Shown: in pieces, positions 37,666 to 47,272 of the stretch
Layout: each line of letters opens with the position of its first letter
Position numbering within the stretch: the first letter of the stretch is position 1
Assembly: GCA_001897535.1 (NCBI GenBank)
Contig: MKTC01000016.1
Location: forward strand, 62,958-126,957
Source of the DNA: Bacteroidetes bacterium 37-13
Lineage (GTDB): Bacteria > Bacteroidota > Bacteroidia > Chitinophagales > LD1
Direction: 5' to 3'
DNA length: 64,000 nucleotides
Notes under the pieces: model-generated
Seen by the model: the letters and a program-made list of their open reading frames with translations, nothing else
Told to the model about the DNA's origin: nothing
Database searches by the model: none
Position numbers and translations under genes: made by a program

Positions 37666-40600
37666 TTACTGTCCAAGCGTGAACCTAAGTGTAACACCTC
37701 CGCGCGTTCGTGTGGTAGGGAATCCGGTAGAAATCTTCGGTATTGTTTTATTGTAATCTACAAAGATTCTTATGTTCATTCTTTGGCTAATTACGTAATC
37801 TATGGAAGGTTGAATAGTATAAGTTGTGCTACCGTTTGTAATCTGTGGCAAACCAGCGTCAATTCTATGGTTCACGGTTATATTATCGCGATAGCTGAAA
37901 TCAAATCTAAAGTTCAAATCGTTATCTAAGCGAATGCGTTTTCCTCTAAATTTAATCGGTAATTTTAAACCTCTTATTTTATAGCTTGCGCCAAATGTAA
38001 ACTGCTCAGTATTCATTTCCACCAATTGGTAATCGTAGAAATTCATAGTTAGTGTTCTCGATTTTTTGTAATCAAATCGCGCTTGAATATTGTTTTTAAA
38101 GGTCATGTCAATTCCTATTAAAGGAGAGAACGATTCGTTCAACACAATATTTGGAATGGCGTACAGCGGATAATAGTTTCCGTTTAAGGTATCAATTCTA
38201 TTGCCGCCATTTAAGGCACCGGTTCCTCTATAATCTAAATTAGTTTGAAAACTGCTCACCGTAAGTGTGCTGCTGTAACCGTGTGTAATGCTTATGTTTT
38301 GCACAATTTTTTGCATCCACTTAAACTTATTTAAACCGTTGTAGCTAATGTTCCAGTTTGGTAGCGGGAATGTTTTAAATGGATTCAAATTTGTGGTTTT
38401 CGCATCTTTTCCAAAGTAAGCCGAAAGGAAAGCCGGAATGAGCACTTCCTGCGATTTTGGTCCGTAACCATAAGCATAATTGCCGTCTTGTTTCACTGTT
38501 CCGCTGGTATCGCGCACGGTGTAGTTGCCTTGTGAATTAGGATTTTGCTCTTGCAATCTGCGCGAAATAATACTTCGGTTTGCTTCAAAAGTTCTATACA
38601 CATCACTCAAACCTTTTGCATCAATTTTCTGGAACATTGTTTTAATCGGAAGGTAAGAAATAGTGTAACTTCCAATATCAATTGGATTTAGGTGCATTAT
38701 TTCACCCGAAATATTATCTATTGCTTTGAAATATTGAGAGTGTGCAATGCTTTTTTCTCTAAACATTTTTAGTTCCACTCTAAAATCAGGAGCAGGCTCT
38801 AACGAAGCCGTAAAGTCAATTCTTTCGCTGCGTGCTTGTGTAAATTTTTGGTTCAGCAAAGTGTCGCGCGTTATCCAACCTTTTGATGCTGCACGGTTGA
38901 GCCATTGATCACGGGCGTTGGCATCGTACTGGTCTAAGCCTGTAAACAAATTGAAGCCCGGTTGATTGCCAAATACAAAATCATAACCCGGAGCCATCAT
39001 TTTGTGGTCGTTTCCGAGTACGCGGCTGTAACCTTGGAATCCCGGCAAAGTAGTTGCTGCATTTTGTTTAATTTCCATGCTCACACGCTTAATCATAAGC
39101 AACGGACGAAGTGCCAACGATATAAATGGATCAGAAGGAAGTTGCTTATTCCTTAGATTTGTTCGCTTTTGCTTAATCGCGCTTTTATTTGCTTTTTTCT
39201 CCATGGTTAAGCGCTTCAACTCTCGTGCTTTTTTAGCTGTATCCATTTGCATATCAGCTTTTAGGGCTTTTAAATCTAATTTTATCTTTTCTCTCCTTTC
39301 TTTCAGTTTTACTAATTCTTCTTTCAGCTTTTCTCTTGCTTTTATCGCAGCTTCTTTCTTTACTTTAATTGCCTTTGCATCGCCCAAATTTGGATTTGGC
39401 ATATTATATACTTTCAAGAAAGGCGACTTGTTGTAAAGCTTTCTAAAATCGAAATCGGCCCTACCGCGATTACTTTGTGCATTGCTTATAGTGTTGCCCA
39501 TCGGATTGATTATCCATTTTCCGTTAGCATCTTTTACTTGTGGAAGCGCCATCCAATTGTAGTTGGCATTGTAGCCCAAGCTCGCAGTGATGAAATCGAA
39601 TGCCGGAATTTTATTGATAGGTAAATTGTAGTTCGCAGAAAGGCTTTGAACATAGTTTGTGTTTCTTCCTCCTTTCCAAAAATGGTCCCACATGGTATCC
39701 ATTTTTGCCTTAGTGTCTAAAGGTCCATCTGGTTCATCAACTCTGGAATTATTGGTTGCGCTATACTGAATGCTTAGTGATTTAAATGGATTGTAGTTTA
39801 AAGTATAGCTTCTATTCCACTTAAAAAATTTGAAATAAGTTGAAGGAATGGCATAGTCAGCTTCGCCCAATGGTCGCAGTTTTATTTCACCAAATTCTCT
39901 GTTCCAGTCATTGGTTACGCCCAAGGTGGAAGGAATAAAATTGAAGTTGATGTCGCGAATAATATCCAACCACTTCGATTTAGATTTTATGAGCTTGCGA
40001 AACGGATAAAGGTCTTTTGGTTGTGGAGCAAAATTCCATGCAATTTGTCCTACATAAGTTTTCTTAGAATTTTTTTCTAAAAATGGGTCGCTGCTCACTT
40101 GCTCAGTGTAAGCGTAGGTAAAATTCCAGTTGCCAAGGTCGTAAATTTGCGGCTTCTTTTGTTTCGTTACCGGCACAATTCGCACATTGCTAAAGTTCCA
40201 GCCTTTAGTAGTGGTAATGGTTTGAATTTGTGATTTATACCTGCGTGCAGAGTCTGAACCATAAGCTTCTTTTATGGCTTTTACATAATCGTTGGTAGCA
40301 ATATCCAATTGATATGGGTCAAACTCAGGCGTGCTGAAAGTTTGCGCAATGCCACCATAAAATGGAAGTTGGAAGCCCGCTTTTGCCGGCAACAATTTTC
40401 CTAATTGCAAAGTTGAGTTTACATCGTATTGCCAATAATTATCTTTATAGCGCTGGTCAATTTTTTGTTCTATTTGCCCAAAGCCTTTGGTGTGCATGGC
40501 GGCACTCACATTCACCATTCCTAAATCAGCAAGTTTTAATTGCACATTACCAATTGCAGCAGCTCCGCCAAATTCATCAAAATCGGAAGCGCGCATTTCG

Positions 40601-43600
40601 TTGAACCAAACTTCAATAGATTTTGCCAAGCCATCATCTTTATCTTTTAGCGGATTATTTTTATCCGTTTGCGATGGGTTTTTTAAACCTAACATCACCG
40701 ATTTTACCGCACCGATATCAGGATTTCCGATTATGGAAATTAAATGTCCTGTGCTGCTAACCATTGAGTATGGAATATCGCGCGGATAGCCGGCTGTGAG
40801 GTTTCTGGTTTGTTTTAGGCGCACAAATTCTTTTAAATCTAAAACCATTTGGTTTGAATCTGGCCACACCAATTTACGGTCGTTATCGCTATCTGGATTA
40901 TACTTGCTGTTATTGGGCGTAATTTTTAAAGGAATTTCATATTGGTAATAGTTGTCTTTAAAATCTGAACCAATACGAATAAAAGCTACCACTTCATTAT
41001 CTTTCACAGGACCGGTTTCGGAATCCATCACTTCGTTTGCGTGAATGTACATGCGCAACTTTTTGTACCTGCGCAAATCCAATGTCATATTCTTAAACAC
41101 CGCTCTTAAATCGCCATCTTTTAAATTGCGCACAGTAGTTGAAAGTCCTGACTCATTCAAAGGAATAAATTGATTGGTTTGTGCGCCAATACCTTGCTCA
41201 CGTTGCAAGTTTGGAGGCATCACATAGTTCACCGGTTCTTTACCGCTATTTTCTTCTACTCCAACTGATGAAACTAAAAAGCGTGTGTTTGAACCATTAT
41301 CAGAAGGAATTTGGTCGGTTGGATCATTCAGCGGTTGATTGTAAGTACGCCATTGGTTTCGCACCAATTCTAAAGTTCCAAAACGCATGGTTACGCTATC
41401 TTGAAAATCGCCAACCACCATACGCATAAATTGTATGCTTTTAAAATCCGGAATACTACCAACGCGCGTTTTGTAGCTGTTTATTGGAACTCTAAATTGA
41501 TACCAAGTCCACTCCGGCTCCGGCACACCATTAAACGATTTTGCAGGATAATGCAAACGCGAAATTACATACGGATTTTGGTCGTCAGCCAATGCTTGTG
41601 GCGACATATCAATTTCGTATTGAAAATATTCTTCGTTTTCATTTAGTGAAAAATCTTTGTTCAAATCTTCATTATCCGGCAAGTTAGTTCCTGCGCTGGT
41701 TTGGGTAGAATTTCCACTTTGCACCGGAGAGTTGTTATCTGGACTGTTGTAATCTTTGTAACGAGTGATGATATTTTTTTCGTTCTCGTAGCTGCCGTCT
41801 AAGAAAAATTTAAAGTTATCGCTGGCTGGGTCGCCTTGCAAAACAGCAAGTGCATCAGGGTTTAAAAAGCTGCCTACTTTGGTTAAAAAATCGGAGTGAT
41901 TATTTCTTTCATCACTATCGTTAAGACCATCAAAACCAACATCTTGGCAACGTCTCACATCAGGATCATTATCAAAAGCATTTACCAATGGCGTAAGTTT
42001 TGGAACTCTTGCCCAAGCTGTTCTGTCTAAAACAGCGCTATCGCAAGCTAAGCCATTTTCAAACTGCATACGCGAATCGCGCAAAATATCTTCTGAAATA
42101 TTTCCGAGTTGCAAGTATAATTTTCCGCCCGAACTTGATCTATTGTAAACAAACGGATCTAACAACCAAAATTCGATAAACTCAACGTTATTCGCTTCTA
42201 AGTTATTATTATCTATTGCACGCATAATGCCGCCCCAGCGTGTTTGTGGTTCTTTTAAACTTCCATCGGCATTTACACCATACGAAATCACTTTTCCATT
42301 GCGAACTGTTGGGCTTGGGCTGGCTTCAAAATTATAAGGTCCGCGCTGGCGTGGAAAATAAGAAATATCGAAAGTGTAAAGGTTTTGGTCTATATTTTGT
42401 CCCGGACGATTTGGAAATACTTCTTGTTGTGGAATTAAACGCACTAAGTGGTTTGAAGTACATTCTTTACAACTGCTTACTACTTTTGTTTGTGTATTGG
42501 TAGCATTAAAAAATGAGTTATCAATTCTATACCAAGCCATTTTTGCACGGTTGAAACCATAAGTAGAATCGCTCACAAAATGCGACTCAGGAAATTTTTC
42601 AATGCCTTGCGAATTTGGCATATTGCGCGGAGTAGAAGCCAGCTTCCAAGCATTTATTGGAGAAGTTAAAGGATAGCTAATGGTTGTTCCTTCAAAATCA
42701 TCAACATAAACTTGTGCTTGTCCATCGGCATTTTGAATTGCTTTTTGATGTCCAGGTTTTAGATATGCAACTTCACCATAAGCATTCAAAATACTCATTT
42801 CTTTGGTTGAATAAATTGGCAGTTTATCCAATGCTTTTGTGAGCCAAGGCAAATTGGTTTGGTAGCTCACATCTAAACCCATGATGGTGTTTGCAATCGG
42901 GTCTTCGCCAATATTTACTTTAAACGAAAATGGGCGTTCGCGCAAGTGCATCACCGTAGCACCAATATTTAATTTAGGATTCACACGAAAATCTAAGCGT
43001 GTGCCAAACATGCTGCGCTGTTGAATGCCAAACTGGTTATTATTTTCAAAATCTATTTGAACTTTTTGCCCTGAGTTTAAAACACTTTGGTTTAAAATGC
43101 GCACTATGCCAGAAGTGTATTCTACCGTGTAATCAGTACCTTCTACCAATCGCTGGCCGCCCACACTCACCACTACCGAACCTTGCGGCACATTACCAAA
43201 GCCAATGCGTATTTCGCTATTGTTTACGCCTTTGTATTGTCCGCGCACCACAAAGCGGTTAAATTCAGGAAACTGCTGCGCTCTAAACTTAGTAGAGTCG
43301 TAAAGTTGCTGATAAGTGTATTGGTCGGCAATGCTGGCATCTCCGGCATCAATAAATTTCTGTTTTAAATTGCTGCCAAAAGGTTCTTTTACAGGAAAAA
43401 TAAGCCGCCCGTTTTGGCTAAGAATAGTTACACCCGGCAAAAAGTCAAACAATCCATCGGGCTGCGGATCGCCATACATATTCACGTTATCGAGATTCAA
43501 CAATCTAATAAGTTGATGCCCTTTTATATTTCCTTTTGGCATGTAGCGTTTTTCGCCACCGCCCGGGTCGCTGTAATAAATATCTAACCTAAAATCTTCG

Positions 43601-45207
43601 TTGGTTAATTGGTATGCGCCTAATGAGTAAATATTTTTCATCATCAAATCCCAAACCGGAAGTGTTGGTCGTGCCGATGTGCTTTTCAGCATTTTAAGAT
43701 AAAGTACTTTGCTGGTGGTGCTGCTATCTGGTGGCACTTGGTTGGCAAACTCTCCTACTTGGAAAACTTGCCCGTTAAATTCGTATTGAAAAGCAACTGC
43801 TAAAACTTCGTTTGGTTGAATAAGTGTGTTTAATGAAATGTAACCCAACTGTGGGTTGAAAGTATAATCTCTCGGGTCGAGTTGGCGTGCGTAAGTTTTC
43901 TCAAAATCTTGCACTTGCACTAAGTTGAAATTTGGCCCCGTAAGTTCTGTTACAATTTTATCTACAAAACGAATATTCGGGTTTGAAACCAAACGCCTGT
44001 ATAAATTGTTTGCATCATTTCTTGCTCTGCCATCGCCACCTCCGGTAGCTTGTATTTGCTGTGAATACGGATTGATTTCACCTAAATCTTGCAACGCTAC
44101 AACATCGCGTACGCCTTGCGTTTGCCCGTTTCGGTTGGTAACCCAAACTTCTAAACGAGTTATATTTATATTGGAGCGAATTACCGGCAAAGTAGAAAGC
44201 GCATAATCGTATTGGTCGCGGAAATATTGGCTTAAAAAGAAGTGTCGGTTTTCTTCGTATTGGTCGGCCTTAATTTCAAAATTTTGGCGTTGCGCACCAT
44301 TTTGAATCACGATAGATTCTCGCTTGGCGCGTTGTTGAGAAAGTAAGCTCGTCCAAGTTAATCTACCAAACTGCAAAGTTGTTTTAAACCCAAATAGAGA
44401 TTGGCTTCCGGTTATCAATCGTGTGGGCAAACTCATACTCACGTTTCCGGCTTCTATTTTCTTAATAATATCGTCTTCATCTCCGGCATATTCCAACTTC
44501 ATTTGGTTCTCAAAATCGAAGCCGCTTTGTGTGTTATATTTCACACCGAGTTGCAATTTATCGCCAATTTTCCCTACCACATTCACATTGATGTTCATGT
44601 CGAAATCGAAACCGCCTGTTTTGCGATTTCTTAAAGGAATATTTGGGTTGGCAACTGTTTGGTAGTTTGCACCAAGCGTGAGTTCTAAATTTCCTTGTGG
44701 TCTAATCTCAATTTTGCTTCCGCCAAAAAGCTTATCGAAAAACTTTTTCTTCACTTGAATTGGCGGCAACAAACCTCTATCTTCTACTAAACCTAATGCA
44801 TTGCTACGGCTTTTCCAATAAGCATCGCGCTCTTGTTTTTCAGTAGTTTTTAGGTATTCATCGTAAGTTAAATACGTTGGTGGGCGGTAATCTTGGTCGC
44901 CAATTTTTTCGCGCAAAATATATTGCCCTGATTTTGGATCGTATTCTACAGTTTGGGTTACGTTTTTGGGGTCTTCTAAGTAAAACGGGTCTTTAGATTT
45001 GTCGCTCACAAAATCCCCTGTTCTATCTTTCATTGGATACCGGTTCTTTTGCGATTTTGAAGAATCGGCAGCAGCCGCTTTGGGAATTGGAGGCAACGAA
45101 GGCAAATAGCGATAGCCAGTGATATTGGCATAACTGCTTATCATGGCTGCAAGTGCAACCGAGCAAACCGCAACAGAAAGTAATTTATATTTTATGGTTT
45201 TAAACAA
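37666..45207 (-). CDS. sprA: SprA, outer-membrane translocon of the type IX secretion system
   Basis: A 2513-residue protein, matching the giant SprA/Sov family (about 2300-2550), which forms the very large beta-barrel through which T9SS cargo leaves the cell. A signal peptide covers about residues 1-27. Early markers are G-L-L-P-P-I-Q-V and F-D-M-N-I-N-V-N-V-V-G-K-I-G-D-K-L, where the barrel begins. Repeated strand patterns follow, including I-R-I-G-F-G-N-V-P-Q-G-S-V and Y-V-D-D-F-E-G-T. The C-terminus (G-G-V-T-L-R-F-T-L-G-Q) ends on a barrel strand. Residues of about 1941-2023 form a charged Lys/Glu helix. ruvA lies immediately upstream on the same strand, an arrangement I recall from other Bacteroidota. 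Confidence 0.97.
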   Translation of the reverse strand: MFKTIKYKLLSVAVCSVALAAMISSYANITGYRYLPSLPPIPKAAAADSSKSQKNRYPMKDRTGDFVSDKSKDPFYLEDPKNVTQTVEYDPKSGQYILREKIGDQDYRPPTYLTYDEYLKTTEKQERDAYWKSRSNALGLVEDRGLLPPIQVKKKFFDKLFGGSKIEIRPQGNLELTLGANYQTVANPNIPLRNRKTGGFDFDMNINVNVVGKIGDKLQLGVKYNTQSGFDFENQMKLEYAGDEDDIIKKIEAGNVSMSLPTRLITGSQSLFGFKTTLQFGRLTWTSLLSQQRAKRESIVIQNGAQRQNFEIKADQYEENRHFFLSQYFRDQYDYALSTLPVIRSNINITRLEVWVTNRNGQTQGVRDVVALQDLGEINPYSQQIQATGGGDGRARNDANNLYRRLVSNPNIRFVDKIVTELTGPNFNLVQVQDFEKTYARQLDPRDYTFNPQLGYISLNTLIQPNEVLAVAFQYEFNGQVFQVGEFANQVPPDSSTTSKVLYLKMLKSTSARPTLPVWDLMMKNIYSLGAYQLTNEDFRLDIYYSDPGGGEKRYMPKGNIKGHQLIRLLNLDNVNMYGDPQPDGLFDFLPGVTILSQNGRLIFPVKEPFGSNLKQKFIDAGDASIADQYTYQQLYDSTKFRAQQFPEFNRFVVRGQYKGVNNSEIRIGFGNVPQGSVVVSVGGQRLVEGTDYTVEYTSGIVRILNQSVLNSGQKVQIDFENNNQFGIQQRSMFGTRLDFRVNPKLNIGATVMHLRERPFSFKVNIGEDPIANTIMGLDVSYQTNLPWLTKALDKLPIYSTKEMSILNAYGEVAYLKPGHQKAIQNADGQAQVYVDDFEGTTISYPLTSPINAWKLASTPRNMPNSQGIEKFPESHFVSDSTYGFNRAKMAWYRIDNSFFNATNTQTKVVSSCKECTSNHLVRLIPQQEVFPNRPGQNIDQNLYTFDISYFPRQRGPYNFEASPSPTVRNGKVISYGVNADGSLKEPQTRWGGIMRAIDNNNLEANNVEFIEFWLLDPFVYNRSSSGGKLYLQLGNISEDILRDSRMQFENGLACDSAVLDRTAWARVPKLTPLVNAFDNDPDVRRCQDVGFDGLNDSDERNNHSDFLTKVGSFLNPDALAVLQGDPASDNFKFFLDGSYENEKNIITRYKDYNSPDNNSPVQSGNSTQTSAGTNLPDNEDLNKDFSLNENEEYFQYEIDMSPQALADDQNPYVISRLHYPAKSFNGVPEPEWTWYQFRVPINSYKTRVGSIPDFKSIQFMRMVVGDFQDSVTMRFGTLELVRNQWRTYNQPLNDPTDQIPSDNGSNTRFLVSSVGVEENSGKEPVNYVMPPNLQREQGIGAQTNQFIPLNESGLSTTVRNLKDGDLRAVFKNMTLDLRRYKKLRMYIHANEVMDSETGPVKDNEVVAFIRIGSDFKDNYYQYEIPLKITPNNSKYNPDSDNDRKLVWPDSNQMVLDLKEFVRLKQTRNLTAGYPRDIPYSMVSSTGHLISIIGNPDIGAVKSVMLGLKNPSQTDKNNPLKDKDDGLAKSIEVWFNEMRASDFDEFGGAAAIGNVQLKLADLGMVNVSAAMHTKGFGQIEQKIDQRYKDNYWQYDVNSTLQLGKLLPAKAGFQLPFYGGIAQTFSTPEFDPYQLDIATNDYVKAIKEAYGSDSARRYKSQIQTITTTKGWNFSNVRIVPVTKQKKPQIYDLGNWNFTYAYTEQVSSDPFLEKNSKKTYVGQIAWNFAPQPKDLYPFRKLIKSKSKWLDIIRDINFNFIPSTLGVTNDWNREFGEIKLRPLGEADYAIPSTYFKFFKWNRSYTLNYNPFKSLSIQYSATNNSRVDEPDGPLDTKAKMDTMWDHFWKGGRNTNYVQSLSANYNLPINKIPAFDFITASLGYNANYNWMALPQVKDANGKWIINPMGNTISNAQSNRGRADFDFRKLYNKSPFLKVYNMPNPNLGDAKAIKVKKEAAIKAREKLKEELVKLKERREKIKLDLKALKADMQMDTAKKARELKRLTMEKKANKSAIKQKRTNLRNKQLPSDPFISLALRPLLMIKRVSMEIKQNAATTLPGFQGYSRVLGNDHKMMAPGYDFVFGNQPGFNLFTGLDQYDANARDQWLNRAASKGWITRDTLLNQKFTQARSERIDFTASLEPAPDFRVELKMFREKSIAHSQYFKAIDNISGEIMHLNPIDIGSYTISYLPIKTMFQKIDAKGLSDVYRTFEANRSIISRRLQEQNPNSQGNYTVRDTSGTVKQDGNYAYGYGPKSQEVLIPAFLSAYFGKDAKTTNLNPFKTFPLPNWNISYNGLNKFKWMQKIVQNISITHGYSSTLTVSSFQTNLDYRGTGALNGGNRIDTLNGNYYPLYAIPNIVLNESFSPLIGIDMTFKNNIQARFDYKKSRTLTMNFYDYQLVEMNTEQFTFGASYKIRGLKLPIKFRGKRIRLDNDLNFRFDFSYRDNITVNHRIDAGLPQITNGSTTYTIQPSIDYVISQRMNIRIFVDYNKTIPKISTGFPTTRTRGGVTLRFTLGQ

Positions 45208-45245
45208 TGCTCTTTAGTTAGATTATCTCCAATATTCCTTCTATT

Positions 45246-45848
45246 CTATAAACTTTTTAATGCAGCTTTCACTAAAGTTTCAACCGGAGAACCCGGGTTT
45301 TCTGCAATAATTTTCATCAATACTTTTTCCACTTGCGCCTTTTGGTAGCCTAATGCGATAAGCGCATATAACGCTTCTTCGCGGGCGCTATTGTGTAGTG
45401 AGTTTGTTAAAGTGGCGGTGGTAGTTACTCCGGCTTTAGACACTTTATCTTTTAGTTCTAAAATAACACGCTTAGCAGTTTTAGGCCCAATGCCTTTTAT
45501 GCTTTGAATGAGCATTTCATTTTCCAGCACTATTGCCTGTTTAATATCATCGGGCTTATGCGCAGAAAGCATAATACGCGCAGTAGAAGCGCCAATACCG
45601 CTTACTGAAATAAGCATTTCGAACAAATCTTTTTCAGTTTCTTCGGCAAAACCATAAAGTTCGTAACCGCTAAGGCTTTGCCCTTCGTTTTTTACAATAA
45701 GTGAAGTGTGGAGTTTTACATTTTCTACTTGCTGTATGGCAGAATAAGTGTTTAGGCTAATGTTTACTTTAAACCCAAAACCAGCATTTTCTACTATTAC
45801 ATAAGTGGGAGATTTATGCGTAAGTTTCCCGCTCAAATAAGCTATCAT
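45246..45848 (-). CDS. ruvA: Holliday junction branch migration protein RuvA
   Basis: A 200-residue DNA-binding subunit of the RuvAB motor. The N-terminal OB fold begins M-I-A-Y-L-S-G-K-L. The helix-hairpin-helix signatures are L-I-S-V-S-G-I-G-A-S-T-A-R and I-K-G-I-G-P-K-T-A-K-R-V-I-L-E-L, the second being particularly typical. The C-terminal RuvB-binding domain is E-A-L-Y-A-L-I-A-L-G-Y-Q-K-A-Q-V. Full length for the family. It lies 38 bases upstream of sprA on the same strand and may share transcription with it; the functional link is unclear. Confidence 0.97.
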   Translation of the reverse strand: MIAYLSGKLTHKSPTYVIVENAGFGFKVNISLNTYSAIQQVENVKLHTSLIVKNEGQSLSGYELYGFAEETEKDLFEMLISVSGIGASTARIMLSAHKPDDIKQAIVLENEMLIQSIKGIGPKTAKRVILELKDKVSKAGVTTTATLTNSLHNSAREEALYALIALGYQKAQVEKVLMKIIAENPGSPVETLVKAALKSL

Positions 45849-46183
45849 ATTTTTCTAAAAATTACCACAATGAATTTGAATTCTTTCAGTGCAGTTTGTT
45901 TTAATTAAGTTTGTTTAGTGTAGAAATTTCTCTATAGCTTAAATTTAAGAGGGCAATAATAATAATTCTTTGTTAAAATTTTAACAGCGCTAAATTTTGT
46001 TTCGCTCAGCGCATAAACTTCCGTGAAATTTTAATATAACTTACCTTACATTAAACCTAATTGATGGAAAGGACTAATTCATACAAAATCTCGAAATTCT
46101 TACTTCTGCATCTTTCGCCTCTTCTTTTCATAAATTTAATTTATTATTCTTGTACTATATTAAAAAACCAAAAATTTAATCTT
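45849..46183. other. Intergenic region between divergent ruvA and a small lipoprotein gene
   Basis: About 335 bases without a supported gene. It holds a 16-bp perfect palindrome at 45971-45986, a candidate promoter at 45969-45999, and paired GCGC blocks at 45987-45990 and 46009-46012. An open frame at 46061-46183 continues into the lipoprotein gene but reads hydrophobic residues that do not improve the signal peptide, so I treat it as leader. No tRNA or riboswitch fold was recognised. Confidence 0.6.
45969..45999 (+). promoter_or_regulatory. Candidate promoter with overlapping palindromic operator
   Basis: TTTG at 45969-45972 is followed after 18 bases by TAAATTTTG at 45991-45999, close to the Bacteroidota TTTG-N19-TAnnTTTG layout. 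A 16-bp perfect palindrome (45971-45986) begins inside the -33 box and fills much of the spacer, which is where a repressor would act. The start codon at 46184 would leave a leader of about 180 bases. Confidence 0.35.
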
Positions 46184-46381
46184 ATGAAAAAGGTATTATC
46201 GGCTTTGGCAGTTGTAGCTATCCTTGTTGGTACTCAATCTTGCAAAAAATGTGGACAGTGTTCTGTAAATGGAACAAAATCAGGTGTGAAGTACTGTGAA
46301 AAAGACAATCAAACACTTTACGATGCAGCAAAATTAGCTTGCGAAGCAGGAGGTTCTGATTACAAATGGGTTACTGAATAA
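46184..46381 (+). CDS. Small cysteine-containing lipoprotein
   Basis: The likely product is 65 residues starting M-K-K-V-L-S-A-L-A-V-V-A-I-L-V-G-T-Q-S-C, a classic lipoprotein signal with the lipidated Cys in Q-S-C. The mature part has about four more cysteines: C-K-K-C-G-Q-C-S-V-N-G, then K-Y-C-E-K and L-A-C-E-A. C-x-x-C-x-x-C could bind metal or form disulfides. The frame is open 41 codons further upstream, but starting there buries the signal sequence. Family unknown; short C-x-x-C lipoproteins of this kind are frequent in Bacteroidota. It has its own terminator. Confidence 0.75.
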   Translation: MKKVLSALAVVAILVGTQSCKKCGQCSVNGTKSGVKYCEKDNQTLYDAAKLACEAGGSDYKWVTE

Positions 46382-46403
46382 CCAAATCAACTAAGCAATT
46401 TAC

Positions 46404-46432
46404 AAAAGCTACTTATTCGGGTAGCTTTTTTT
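46404..46432 (+). terminator. Rho-independent terminator after the small lipoprotein gene
   Basis: A perfect 9-bp stem (46404-46412 with 46421-46429), an 8-base loop and a T run reaching 46432. Confidence 0.85.
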
Positions 46433-46668
46433 GTTTCTGTTACTACGCTTCAATAAATCACTAAGAATCGTTGTTTGACATATACCATAGAGTATATTGA
46501 ACATATAAATAATCGGATATTTTATATCCCTGCCAACTCCCGTAATCTTTTCGAATACCATAATAATTAGCACAACTGCTTAACAAGCACTCCAAATACA
46601 GCAGTTTGAAAATCTAATATAGAATACACACTTATCCACAGCCGAACCACACATTTTTGCAAAATAAA

Positions 46669-46700
46669 TTTGCAAACCGAAATTAAACAATACACTTTTG
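46669..46700 (+). promoter_or_regulatory. Candidate promoter for the exported 170-residue protein
   Basis: TTTG at 46669-46672 is followed after 18 bases by TACACTTTTG at 46691-46700, similar to the Bacteroidota -33/-7 pair with one or two extra bases in the -7 box. The ATG is 44 bases downstream. Confidence 0.4.
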
Positions 46701-46743
46701 GCGCATTCTTAAATTTATCATTTTTCAATTTTAGTAAAATATC

Positions 46744-47256
46744 ATGCAAAAATTTTTAACTGTTTTATTGGTATGCTTTTTAAGCGCCAGCGCTTTTTCT
46801 CAATCTAAAGATGGCGCTTCTGTTGCCGATTTTAGAGGAATTCTTTGGGGTGCAAAATTAGATTCAATTACGCTTAATGGACAAAAATTGGAGTTTATTA
46901 AAGACCGCTCCATGAACCTTAAAAATGCTTTTGTTTTAAAAGGCGATCCAATGAATATTGGCAACGTACGCTTAAATAAATTAGTTTATATTTTTAATGA
47001 CGATAACAGATTTACCAAAGTTTATATTGAAGGACCAAAAGAAGATTTCGCCCAAATGAAGTTTATTTTGAACTATAAGTTTGGCGAGCGTGCAAACGAA
47101 AGAGCAGTTGAAGGTGTAACCATGTACCAATGGCTTATTCGCGATGTTACTTTCACTCTAAAAGAATACGAATACTTGCGCTTTGAATTAACTATCGAAA
47201 GCAGTTGGCAAGATGCAGAAGCTTACAAGAAAAACACTTCTGTGAAAGACTTCTAA
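46744..47256 (+). CDS. Exported protein of unknown function
   Basis: A 170-residue protein with a clear signal peptide (M-Q-K-F-L-T-V-L-L-V-C-F-L-S-A-S-A-F-S-Q). The mature domain starts F-R-G-I-L-W-G-A-K-L-D-S-I, reads as mixed alpha/beta with L-V-Y-I-F-N-D-D-N-R-F-T-K-V and Y-K-F-G-E-R, and ends K-K-N-T-S-V-K-D-F. The opening F-R-x-I-x-W-G-x-x-x-x-x-I is like a loose periplasmic-domain pattern found in many exported proteins. No family is recognised. It is monocistronic, with a candidate promoter and a strong terminator. Confidence 0.75.
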   Translation: MQKFLTVLLVCFLSASAFSQSKDGASVADFRGILWGAKLDSITLNGQKLEFIKDRSMNLKNAFVLKGDPMNIGNVRLNKLVYIFNDDNRFTKVYIEGPKEDFAQMKFILNYKFGERANERAVEGVTMYQWLIRDVTFTLKEYEYLRFELTIESSWQDAEAYKKNTSVKDF

Positions 47257-47272
47257 ACACAAATTTTTCTTT

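Larger units (their letters stand above)
46382..46743. other. Intergenic region with terminator, small hairpins and a candidate promoter
   Basis: About 360 bases without a supported gene. It contains the lipoprotein terminator at 46404-46432, two small inverted repeats (46480-46485 with 46492-46497, and 46515-46520 with 46524-46529), and a promoter candidate at 46669-46700 for the next gene. The 60-codon minus-strand frame here has no coding character. Confidence 0.6.

Noticed and set aside
39077-39436. Plus-strand frame of 119 codons opposite sprA
   Set aside because: It is the antisense of the Lys/Glu-rich helix of SprA, whose base composition naturally opens long frames. No independent coding evidence.
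46061-46183. N-terminal extension of the small lipoprotein, or a separate membrane peptide
   Set aside because: The frame is open but the internal ATG at 46184 gives a canonical lipoprotein signal; the extension has no conserved feature I can see and starts inside the leader.
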